Assembly: GCA_016281605.1 (NCBI GenBank)
Contig: JAEEJA010000019.1
Coordinates: 34,792-98,791, forward strand
DNA: 64,000 nucleotides
Reading direction: 5' to 3'
Source: Lachnospiraceae bacterium
GTDB lineage: Bacteria; Bacillota; Clostridia; Lachnospirales; Lachnospiraceae
Shown here: positions 1 to 8,956 of the stretch, piece by piece
Position numbering within the stretch: position 1 is the stretch's first letter
How the letters are laid out: each line of letters begins with the position of its first letter
Translations under genes and position numbers: made by a program
The notes under the pieces: generated by a model
Seen by the model: only the letters and a program-made list of their open reading frames with translations
Databases searched by the model: none
Told to the model about the DNA's origin: nothing

Positions 1-7
1 GGTTATA

Positions 8-757
8 ATGAGCGAAAATAGAAACATGGATTCTTTGGATAAAAAAGATGAGAATATGTACCTGTCAGTACAGGGTGTGAGAAAAAGCTATGGTGAAGGC
101 GGAAGTTATGTTCAGGTTTTAAAGGGCGTTGAAGCCGGAGTGATGGAAGGGGAAATGTGCGTTATACAGGGTACAAGTGGATCGGGTAAATCAACTCTTC
201 TTAATTGTATAGGTGGTTTGGATGAAATAGATGAAGGTTCTATAGTAGTTGACGGGACAGAAATTGGACAGCTGGATGCAAAGGAGCTTTCTGAGTATAG
301 AAGAGATAAACTTGGATTTATATTCCAGTTTTATAATCTGATTCCTAATCTTACTGTAAAGGAAAATATAGAGGTTTGTCAGTATCTTACGGATAATCCT
401 CTTGATATGGAAGACTTAATCGTAACCCTTGGGCTAAAGGAACATGTAGATAAATTTCCTTCCCAGCTTTCGGGCGGACAACAGCAGAGGTGCGCCATAG
501 CCAGAGCTCTTATTAAAAATCCCAAGCTTCTTCTTTGTGATGAGCCTACCGGTGCTCTTGACTCTAAGACTTCAAGAGATATATTAATACTTTTAGAAGA
601 AATTAATAGAAAATACGGAACCACAATGCTTATGGTAACTCATAATAATTCCATAAAAAGTATGGTAGACAGAGTTATTTTCCTAAAGGACGGAGTTGTC
701 AGCAGAGAGTATCTTAATAAAGCAAAAATTCCGGCAGCAGAACTTGAGGATTTATAG
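8..757 (+). CDS. ABC transporter ATP-binding protein (MacB/LolD-type)
   Basis: The nucleotide-binding subunit of an ABC exporter; it should hydrolyse ATP on the cytoplasmic face and drive the permease encoded 32 bases downstream. Walker A (GTSGSGKS) lies near residue 57, a Q-loop (FQFYNLIPNLTV) follows, then the signature LSGGQQQR and Walker B LLLCDEPTGALD, and an H-loop in VTHNN. Length (249 aa) is normal for the MacB/LolD/FtsE-like group that pairs with FtsX-type permeases. The start is uncertain because only seven bases precede it and the frame is open to the window edge; ATGs at residues 7 and 17 are alternatives without clear ribosome sites. The substrate cannot be read from the sequence; relatives export peptides, lipoproteins or antimicrobial compounds. 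Confidence 0.93.
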   Translation: MSENRNMDSLDKKDENMYLSVQGVRKSYGEGGSYVQVLKGVEAGVMEGEMCVIQGTSGSGKSTLLNCIGGLDEIDEGSIVVDGTEIGQLDAKELSEYRRDKLGFIFQFYNLIPNLTVKENIEVCQYLTDNPLDMEDLIVTLGLKEHVDKFPSQLSGGQQQRCAIARALIKNPKLLLCDEPTGALDSKTSRDILILLEEINRKYGTTMLMVTHNNSIKSMVDRVIFLKDGVVSREYLNKAKIPAAELEDL

Positions 758-789
758 GATAATTTATATTAAAAAAGGAAAGTGTATAT

Positions 790-3519
790 ATGCAAAAAGT
801 ACTTAGAAAAAGGATACTCAGAGATTTAAAGAAAAATCTCATGAGGTATCTGGCATTATCAATATTAATTATAGCAAGTATGTACATGGTAATCAGTCTG
901 GTGGATGCAGCTGATATGATTATAGTCGGAAGACAAAGATATAATAAGAAAAATCATGTGGAGTCCGGTTGTTTTACGACTTTCGTAAAGCTTTCAGATA
1001 GTGATAGGCAACGACTTAAAGATAAAGGTGCACAAATAGAAGAAGAGTTTTATGTTGATTTTTTACAGGAAGATAAAAGCACATTGAGAATAACAAAGGT
1101 TCGTGAAAAAATCAATTTAATTGAGATTGATAAGGGGGCTTTACCTCAAAATGATAATGAAATACTTTTGGAAAAAAGATATGCACAGGAGCATAAATTA
1201 AAGGTTTCCGATAGTATAATAATAGCAGGAGAAAGTTATAAGATTAGTGGTATCGGTTGTACTCCGGATTATGATGCTCCTTATGAAAAAATAGGCGACA
1301 GTACAGTTTCAAGTAAGACATTTGGAGTGGGTTTTGTTACCGGGAATCAGTATAAAAAATTATCAAATTCCGAAAATCTTTACAAGGCAGAAGAACTGTT
1401 ATATGCATATGTTTTACAAGACGGTCTTACTCATTCCGCATTAAAAAATGAATTATCTAAGATCAGGGTTTCGCCTAAAAATATAGAAGATGAATATTTT
1501 CAGAAGTATTGGGAAGAAAACATCGCTGATGCAGATAAAGTTACAGATGGAGTCGGAGAACTAAAAGATGGAAGCAATAAGCTGACAGACAGTCTTAGCG
1601 AGGTAAATTCTAACAATTCAAATCTTCAGGATGCGGCAAAAAAACTCTTTGATAATTACTTGAAAAGTGCGGGGGAATCTTTGAAAAGTTACGGTCTGAA
1701 GGACAATCTGACCGAGGAAAACTTTGAAGAAAAAATAAAGAAAATTGCAGATAATGCTGAAAGCTCTATCGTTAACATGAGTATATCATCTGCTCTTGAA
1801 GACCTTAAAAATCTAAAGAAATTCAAGGATGGAATAATAGACTATACAGAGGCGGTTGAAAAAATCGGAAAGGGTCAGAAAAAGGTTGACGAAGGAATCA
1901 ATAAATTAGATGACAAGGTTGATGAGATAAAAAAAGAGTACTTCGTTACTGATATTGAAAATCTCGTTACATTTATAAAGGCATCTGATAATCCCAGAAT
2001 TAATGCCAGTTCAAATGATCAGATAATAAATAAGTATGCGGGACTGGTGGCCGGAGCTATAGTACTAATTCTTTTTGCTTATGTTATATCTGTATTTGTG
2101 ATACATGGTATAGATGAGGAAAGCACTATAATCGGTGCGCTTTATGTGCTTGGTGTTACAGAAAGAGATCTTTTAAAGCATTACCTGTTTCTGCCTGTCA
2201 TTGTTACTGCTGTTTCCGGACTGGTAGGGGCGCTACTTGGCTTTTCTGATTTTGCACTTGATTCGCAGATGGTAGATAATAATGCTTATTTTTCTACTCC
2301 AAACTTTGATTATTATTATGCACCTTATCTTATAGTGTATGCACTTATTCTTCCTCCACTCATGGCTTTGCTGGTAAATGTATTTGTAATTCGTAAAAGA
2401 TTAAATCAGCCTGTATTAAAGCTCATAAGAAATGAGAAAAATGAAAAGATAAAGACAGGTTTTGATATCGATAAGTTCGGTTTTATAAAAAAGTTTCAGA
2501 TTCGTCAGATAATGAGAGAATCAAGAAGCGCCCTGGCTGTGGTTTTAGGAATGTTCATATGCCTGCTCATTATGTTTATAGGCATCAATTGTTTTGTAAT
2601 GTGTGAAAGTATAAAGGAAAACTATGTAAAGGATACTAAATTTAAATATATGTATACCTTAAAATATCCGGGAAAAAAGGCACCCGATGATTCTCATAAG
2701 GCTTTCGCCAAAACATTAAAAAAGGAGGTCTATGGTTATAATCTGGATATTACGGTATTGGGAGTAGACAAGGATAATCCTTACTTTGATGCAACTATAT
2801 ATAAAAGTAAAAATAAGGTTTCCATATCTTCAGCCATGGCTCAGAAGTACGGAATAAAAGAAGGGGAGCAAATTATAGTTTCCGACGAGATTAATGATGT
2901 GGATTATGCTTTTATAGTAAAAAAAATAGTCAATTATTCTACAGGCTTTTATATATTTATGGATATAAAAAGCATGTGTGAGCTATTTGGTGAGGATGAA
3001 GATTATTATAATGTTTTGTTTTCTGACAAAGAGTTAAGCATCAAGTCCGGAAGAGTGTACTCTGTTCTTACAAAAGATTCAATTAAAAAATCATCAGGAG
3101 TATTTGTAGATCTGATGAAGGGCATGGTTTATTCCATGTGTATCATGTCTATGATCATATTTATAGTTGTTATGTATTTGATGATGAAGGTTATGCTGGA
3201 TAGATCTGCTCAGAATATTGCTATTATAAAGATATTCGGATTCAGACCGGGTGAGATAAGAAAGTTGTACCTTAATGGTAATTTCTATATTATATCAATA
3301 GGAGCGATTATAATAATACCTTTGGCAAAACTTATCATGGATGCACTTTACCCATATATGATAGCCAATGTTGCCTGTGCTATGGATTTAAAATATCCGA
3401 TATATTATTACCCGGTTTTAGTTGGAATGATAATAGTTTTTTATTTTATCATAAACAGAATTCTTATATTCAGGATAAACCGAATGAAGCCTACAGAAGT
3501 TCTCAAAAACAGGGAATAA
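790..3519 (+). CDS. FtsX-like ABC transporter permease
   Basis: Membrane subunit partnering the upstream ATPase. One N-terminal membrane helix (about residues 20-40) is followed by a large extracytoplasmic region (about 45-415). That region includes a stretch (about 245-395) rich in patterns such as GVGELKDGSNKL that look coiled-coil, as in YhgE-like and MmpL-like proteins. A cluster of three helices follows (about 420-540), then a helix near 585-610, a second soluble part, and three more helices at the C-terminus (about 785-895). Duplicated FtsX/MacB permease domains with long extracellular inserts are typical of 850-1100 aa Firmicute exporters. It ends before a truncated gene remnant, so the operon seems to be just the two genes. 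Substrate unknown. Confidence 0.9.
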   Translation: MQKVLRKRILRDLKKNLMRYLALSILIIASMYMVISLVDAADMIIVGRQRYNKKNHVESGCFTTFVKLSDSDRQRLKDKGAQIEEEFYVDFLQEDKSTLRITKVREKINLIEIDKGALPQNDNEILLEKRYAQEHKLKVSDSIIIAGESYKISGIGCTPDYDAPYEKIGDSTVSSKTFGVGFVTGNQYKKLSNSENLYKAEELLYAYVLQDGLTHSALKNELSKIRVSPKNIEDEYFQKYWEENIADADKVTDGVGELKDGSNKLTDSLSEVNSNNSNLQDAAKKLFDNYLKSAGESLKSYGLKDNLTEENFEEKIKKIADNAESSIVNMSISSALEDLKNLKKFKDGIIDYTEAVEKIGKGQKKVDEGINKLDDKVDEIKKEYFVTDIENLVTFIKASDNPRINASSNDQIINKYAGLVAGAIVLILFAYVISVFVIHGIDEESTIIGALYVLGVTERDLLKHYLFLPVIVTAVSGLVGALLGFSDFALDSQMVDNNAYFSTPNFDYYYAPYLIVYALILPPLMALLVNVFVIRKRLNQPVLKLIRNEKNEKIKTGFDIDKFGFIKKFQIRQIMRESRSALAVVLGMFICLLIMFIGINCFVMCESIKENYVKDTKFKYMYTLKYPGKKAPDDSHKAFAKTLKKEVYGYNLDITVLGVDKDNPYFDATIYKSKNKVSISSAMAQKYGIKEGEQIIVSDEINDVDYAFIVKKIVNYSTGFYIFMDIKSMCELFGEDEDYYNVLFSDKELSIKSGRVYSVLTKDSIKKSSGVFVDLMKGMVYSMCIMSMIIFIVVMYLMMKVMLDRSAQNIAIIKIFGFRPGEIRKLYLNGNFYIISIGAIIIIPLAKLIMDALYPYMIANVACAMDLKYPIYYYPVLVGMIIVFYFIINRILIFRINRMKPTEVLKNRE

Positions 3520-3528
3520 ATAATTTGA

Positions 3529-3879
3529 TTTTTTTGTCAAAGTAATATAGTTAAAAACAAACCTGCTCCATCAGTTGTACCTTCAGCTGCTCCTGCAAAG
3601 CCTGCAACAACACAGGCTGTAACAACAGCAGGCGCAGTATTCTCAATCGTTCAGATTGGACCTAAGGCATTTAAGGGATTAAAGAAGGCTACAGTTTCTA
3701 AGGTTGGTAAGAATGTTACTGTTATCGGTAAGGGTGCATTTGCAGGAGACAATAAGGTTAAGAGTCTTAAGATTAAAGGAAAGAAGCTTAAGATTTTAGT
3801 TCCTAAGAAGAAATTCAAGGCTTATAAGAAGCTCGTCAAGAAGTCAAAGAGCAAGAAGATTAAAGTTAAAAAGTTCTGA
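3529..3879 (+). pseudogene. 5'-truncated remnant: C-terminal module of a secreted surface protein
   Basis: An open stretch in one frame, ended by TGA, with no ATG, GTG or TTG start with a ribosome site; a stop lies just upstream. It encodes a Pro/Ala/Thr linker (KPAPSVVPSAAPAKPATTQ), then a BspA-like LRR segment (VGKNVTVIGKGAFAG) and a Lys-rich tail (VPKKKFKAYKKL). The same order (linker, GKN..I..AF.G, KIK.KKLK, VPK.K.K.YKK) closes the intact secreted protein at 35112-38297. It is therefore best read as the surviving 3' end of a deleted secreted-protein gene. A programmed fusion to the permease is unlikely because the permease stop (3517-3519) and a further in-frame TGA intervene. It is followed by its own terminator. 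Confidence 0.75.
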
Positions 3880-3925
3880 TAACTTATGACTTAAGTAACA
3901 ATTATATATAAAGAAAATGTGTAAA

Positions 3926-3957
3926 GGATGTCCGTTTATATATGGGCATCCTTTTTT
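3926..3957 (+). terminator. Rho-independent terminator
   Basis: Stem GGATGTCC / GGGCATCC (one G-U pair) with a 10-base loop, followed by TTTTTT. It closes the gene remnant upstream and separates it from the sucrose locus. Confidence 0.85.
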
Positions 3958-4017
3958 ATACGCATTTTTATGCTCAGATAATTATTGAAAAAAACCTTTA
4001 AATTAGCAAAATATTAA

Positions 4018-4046
4018 TTGAAAAAAAAATCTGTCTATAGTACAAT
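4018..4046 (+). promoter_or_regulatory. Sigma-A promoter of the sucrose PTS locus
   Basis: TTGAAA, a 17-base spacer and TACAAT, placed 49 bases before the EIIBCA start. It is the only good promoter seen before the genes from EIIBCA to EI. Confidence 0.75.
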
Positions 4047-4059
4047 TAAAAATAGCTTA

Positions 4060-4069
4060 TAAACGTTTA
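4060..4069 (+). promoter_or_regulatory. Palindromic operator of LacI/GalR type
   Basis: TAAACGTTTA is a perfect 10-base palindrome with a central CG, the shape bound by LacI-family sugar repressors. It begins 14 bases after the -10 box, so a bound repressor would block initiation or escape. No LacI-type gene lies in the window, so the regulator must be elsewhere. Function is inferred. Confidence 0.5.
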
Positions 4070-4070
4070 A

Positions 4071-5987
<1,917 letters not shown>

Positions 5988-6066
5988 GTCATTATTTCAC
6001 TTTTATGGATTTGCTACCGGTATCGTAAAAGACGATTATTATTTACGAAAATGGTGAGGTTTACAA

Positions 6067-7533
6067 ATGAATAAAGATAAAAATTTTCGATTACAATACC
6101 ATATCATGCCTCCTGTAGGCTGGCTTAACGATCCTAACGGATTATCCAAATACAGGGGAAAGTATCATGCTTTCTTTCAATATTCTCCCGATAATCCAAA
6201 TGGTGGAAGAAAGCTGTGGGGGCATTACATAAGTGATGATTATGTCCACTTTGAGTATGTGGGCGAAAGCTTGGAGCCTGATAAGCCATATGATAAAAAC
6301 GGAGTATATTCAGGCTCCGCCTTAATAGAAGATGATAAGATGTTTTTATATTATACGGGCAATGTTAAGCAAGAGGGAGACCATGATTTTACATATTCCG
6401 GTCGAGAAGCTAACACGGTCCTTGTTACAACTCCGGATGGTATGAGTGGATTTGAAAAACAGCTTATCATGACTAATGATGACTATCCTGATTTTTATAC
6501 CTGTCATGTAAGAGATCCTAAGGTCTGGAAAAAAGATAATAATTATTACATGGTTCAGGGAGGAAGACTTAATGGCAAAAAGCTAAATCCGGAGTCGGTA
6601 GATAAGGGAGCTGTTCTCACATTTGAATCCATGGACATGAAGAAGTGGAACTGCATATCAAATATCAGTACTGTAAAGCCTTTTGGGTATATGTGGGAAT
6701 GTCCTGATTACATGGAAATCTCGGGTTTAAAAGTACTTGGCTTATGCCCTCAGGGACTAGAGACAAAGGGGTTAAAATACCAAAATATATATCAGGCAGG
6801 TTACTTTGTACTTGGTGATGATTTTGATATAAAAAGAAGATGTCGTCCTGATTCGGAAGAAGACTTTATCATTATAGATAATCCGGATGAAGTTTTTTAT
6901 GAGTGGGATTACGGCTTTGATTTCTATGCACCACAGACATTTACTGATGATGACGGCAATATAATAATTGTTGGCTGGGCCGGTATTCCGGATGCGGATT
7001 ATGACAATGAGCCTACAGTTTTAGAGGGATGGCAGCATGCCTTAACATTTCCTCGTGTTATAAGCAGGTCTAAAGATGAGAGGAAGCTTTTATGTAATCC
7101 GCTTCCTACGATTCTTGAGTTTAGAGGTGATTCCAATGAAGAAAAGATTGAAAATTACGGTCAAGTATCATTAATCGTTTCGGAGTGCTCTGATACTGAG
7201 ATTAAAGATATATCAGGGGATATATACATCAATTTTTCTTCATCGGATGAGGAACTTTTTGAAATAAATATTACAAAAAATAATAATGAAATTCATCTTT
7301 CACTTAAAATGGATGAGAAAGCCGGAAGAGGCAGAGATAAAAGAAGTGTAACCCTTAAGCATGGTGATAATTTACGTATACTTTTGGATGTTTCCATGGT
7401 AGAAATTTTTGCTGATGATGGGGAGGCAGTTATGACTTCCAGATTTTACTTTGATAAAGAAAAGTCGGAGGGTACATTTGACATGACTGTGAAAGGGAAT
7501 TGTAACTTAAAGACATATATTCTAAATATTTAA
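6067..7533 (+). CDS. scrB: Sucrose-6-phosphate hydrolase, GH32
   Basis: Cleaves sucrose-6-phosphate made by the PTS into glucose-6-phosphate and fructose, in the cytoplasm. The GH32 five-blade propeller motifs are in place: WLNDPNG with nucleophile Asp22, RDPKVW with transition-state Asp150, and the WECPDY block with acid/base Glu211. A C-terminal beta-sandwich follows from about residue 360. At 488 aa it is the usual length, and there is no signal peptide, which fits an intracellular substrate. GGTGAGG seven bases before the ATG supports the start. The gene follows EIIBCA after 79 bases with no terminator. Confidence 0.94.
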   Translation: MNKDKNFRLQYHIMPPVGWLNDPNGLSKYRGKYHAFFQYSPDNPNGGRKLWGHYISDDYVHFEYVGESLEPDKPYDKNGVYSGSALIEDDKMFLYYTGNVKQEGDHDFTYSGREANTVLVTTPDGMSGFEKQLIMTNDDYPDFYTCHVRDPKVWKKDNNYYMVQGGRLNGKKLNPESVDKGAVLTFESMDMKKWNCISNISTVKPFGYMWECPDYMEISGLKVLGLCPQGLETKGLKYQNIYQAGYFVLGDDFDIKRRCRPDSEEDFIIIDNPDEVFYEWDYGFDFYAPQTFTDDDGNIIIVGWAGIPDADYDNEPTVLEGWQHALTFPRVISRSKDERKLLCNPLPTILEFRGDSNEEKIENYGQVSLIVSECSDTEIKDISGDIYINFSSSDEELFEINITKNNNEIHLSLKMDEKAGRGRDKRSVTLKHGDNLRILLDVSMVEIFADDGEAVMTSRFYFDKEKSEGTFDMTVKGNCNLKTYILNI

Positions 7534-7550
7534 CTCAATCGGAGTAGTTT

Positions 7551-7578
7551 CCCACCTCTAAACTAAACAAAAGGTGGG
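7551..7578 (+). promoter_or_regulatory. Hairpin that would mask a ribosome site before fructokinase
   Basis: CCCACCT (7551-7557) and AGGTGGG (7572-7578) form a perfect 7-base stem around a 14-base loop. The right arm contains the GGTGG Shine-Dalgarno for ATG 7583. There is no T-tract, so it is not a terminator. Its effect on translation is inferred. Confidence 0.45.
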
Positions 7579-7582
7579 TGAA

Positions 7583-8581
7583 ATGGAGAATGGTATGAAA
7601 AAATTACTGGCAATAGGTGAAGCGTTAATTGATTTTACACCTGAAGAAACAGGGATGTCACTTTGTGATGTTCCGGGATTTATGCCTAACGTAGGTGGAG
7701 CACCTGCAAATGTTAGTGCGGCTTATGCACTTCTTGGAGGAAATTCTGCTATGATAACTCAGGTTGGAGAGGATCCCTTTGGTGATAAAATCGTGAATAA
7801 ATTAAAGGATGTAGGTGTTGATGTAAGTTACATACTGCGTTCGCATGAAGCGAAGACATCATTAGCTTTTGTTGCCCTTAAGGAAGATGGAGAAAGAGAT
7901 TTTTCTTTCTTTAGAAATCCCGGAGCAGATATGCTTTTTGATAGTTCTCAGCTTAAAGAAGAGTGGTTTAGAGATTGCTTTGCTCTTCATTTTTGTTCTG
8001 TAAGTCTTGGTGATTTTCCAATGAAGGAGACACACAAAACAGCTATAGAGTTTGCTCGAAAGAGCGGTGCACTGATAAACTTTGATCCAAATTTAAGATT
8101 TAATTTATGGGATGATGCAGAGGCTTTGAAAAAGACCGTTATCGACTTTATTCCTTTGGCTGATATAGTAAAGATTTCCGATGAAGAGATTTCATTTATT
8201 ACGGATGAGGACGATCCGTATGAAGGTATAAAGAAGCTTTTTGTGGGAAATGTTAAGATGGTAATATATACAAAAGGAGGGAAAGGTGCTGAAGCGCATA
8301 CAAAAAGCGCTAGTGCAACAGTCCCGGGCAACGGCATACCGGCTCTTGACTCAACAGGGGCAGGCGATGCATTTATCGGTTCATTTCTCTTCATGCTTTC
8401 GAAGAAGGAAAAAAATTCTGATAATATAGCTGATATGACTTCAGAGGAGCTAGAGGAGTGTCTTGCTTTCTCAAATAAGTATTGCAAATGGAGTATACAA
8501 AGGTACGGAGCCATCGAATCCTATGCAACATACGATGAAATAATAAAATATGCGTCGGAAGACCGACAGAAAGAGGTGTAA
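7583..8581 (+). CDS. scrK: Fructokinase, PfkB family
   Basis: Phosphorylates the fructose released from sucrose-6-phosphate to fructose-6-phosphate with ATP. PfkB signatures are clear: an N-terminal GEALIDF block, a GGAPANVSAAYALLGG substrate-binding stretch, and the C-terminal DSTGAGDAFIGSFL motif carrying the catalytic Asp and anion hole. Two starts are credible: ATG 7583 (GGTGG, partly inside a hairpin) and ATG 7595 (GGAG six bases upstream, giving the family-typical MKKLLAIGEALIDF). The GTG at 7574 used in the ORF track lies within the ribosome site and is unlikely. It lies 49 bases after scrB and one base before the HPr start region. Confidence 0.92.
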   Translation: MENGMKKLLAIGEALIDFTPEETGMSLCDVPGFMPNVGGAPANVSAAYALLGGNSAMITQVGEDPFGDKIVNKLKDVGVDVSYILRSHEAKTSLAFVALKEDGERDFSFFRNPGADMLFDSSQLKEEWFRDCFALHFCSVSLGDFPMKETHKTAIEFARKSGALINFDPNLRFNLWDDAEALKKTVIDFIPLADIVKISDEEISFITDEDDPYEGIKKLFVGNVKMVIYTKGGKGAEAHTKSASATVPGNGIPALDSTGAGDAFIGSFLFMLSKKEKNSDNIADMTSEELEECLAFSNKYCKWSIQRYGAIESYATYDEIIKYASEDRQKEV

Positions 8582-8582
8582 C

Positions 8583-8840
8583 ATGAAAACATTTGATTAT
8601 GTGATTACTGATGAAGTAGGAATCCATGCAAGACCGGCAGGAATTCTTGTTAAGGAAGCAAAGGGAATGTCGTCTAAGATTACTATCGAGGCTAACGGTA
8701 AGTCTGCAGAGGCTACAAAGCTTATGGCTATTATGTCACTCGGTGTTAAGAAGGGTGCAACCGTTACTGTTAAGGTAGAGGGACCTGATGAGGATGCTGA
8801 TGCTGAGAAAATAGAAAACTTCTTCAAAGAAAATCTTTAA
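8583..8840 (+). CDS. ptsH: HPr phosphocarrier protein, Lys at position 46
   Basis: Relays phosphate from enzyme I to EIIA. The active loop GIHARPAG carries His15. The ungapped 85-aa sequence aligns position for position with Bacillus HPr from my memory of that protein, ending with a typical amphipathic helix. At the regulatory position, where Bacillus has Ser46 in LKSIMGVMSLG, this protein has TKLMAIMSLG, so residue 46 is Lys. HPr kinase could therefore not phosphorylate it in the usual way. The ORF track start (8550) is too early; AGAGGTG lies just before ATG 8583, one base after the fructokinase stop. Confidence 0.93.
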   Translation: MKTFDYVITDEVGIHARPAGILVKEAKGMSSKITIEANGKSAEATKLMAIMSLGVKKGATVTVKVEGPDEDADAEKIENFFKENL

Positions 8841-8849
8841 CTCAGGCAC

Positions 8850-8862
8850 GCGAGTCTTGACA
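8850..8862 (+). repeat. Half-copy of the 28-base palindrome at 21675
   Basis: GCGAGTCTTGACA matches one arm of the palindrome at 21675-21702 exactly over 13 bases. Here the other arm is missing. It sits 10 bases after the HPr stop. Confidence 0.5.
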
Positions 8863-8876
8863 CGTGTACAATTTTT

Positions 8877-8904
8877 GGGACAGGGTAGGAAGTTCGTCTG
8901 TCTC
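8877..8904 (+). other. Hairpin between HPr and enzyme I
   Basis: GGGACAG (8877-8883) pairs with CTGTCTC (8898-8904) with one G-U pair and a 14-base loop. A T-rich stretch (tgctttgtctttttt) begins only 3 bases later but is interrupted. It could be a weak attenuator or an RNA-processing site that sets the HPr to EI ratio; function is inferred. Confidence 0.35.
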
Positions 8905-8956
8905 TTGCTTTGTCTTTTTTACAAGATTATTTTCCAGATGTGATGGGAGGTTATTT

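Noticed and set aside
7987-8514. 175-aa - strand ORF opposite fructokinase, and similar antisense ORFs
   Set aside because: Shadows of well-identified + strand genes with no ribosome sites or recognisable domains.
8857-8862. TTGACA as a -35 box for ptsI
   Set aside because: No -10-like hexamer lies 16-18 bases downstream; the word is part of the repeated 13-mer.
8864-8956. N-terminal 31 residues of the enzyme I ORF in the track
   Set aside because: They come from the intergenic hairpin region; GGGAGG and the family start point to ATG 8957.
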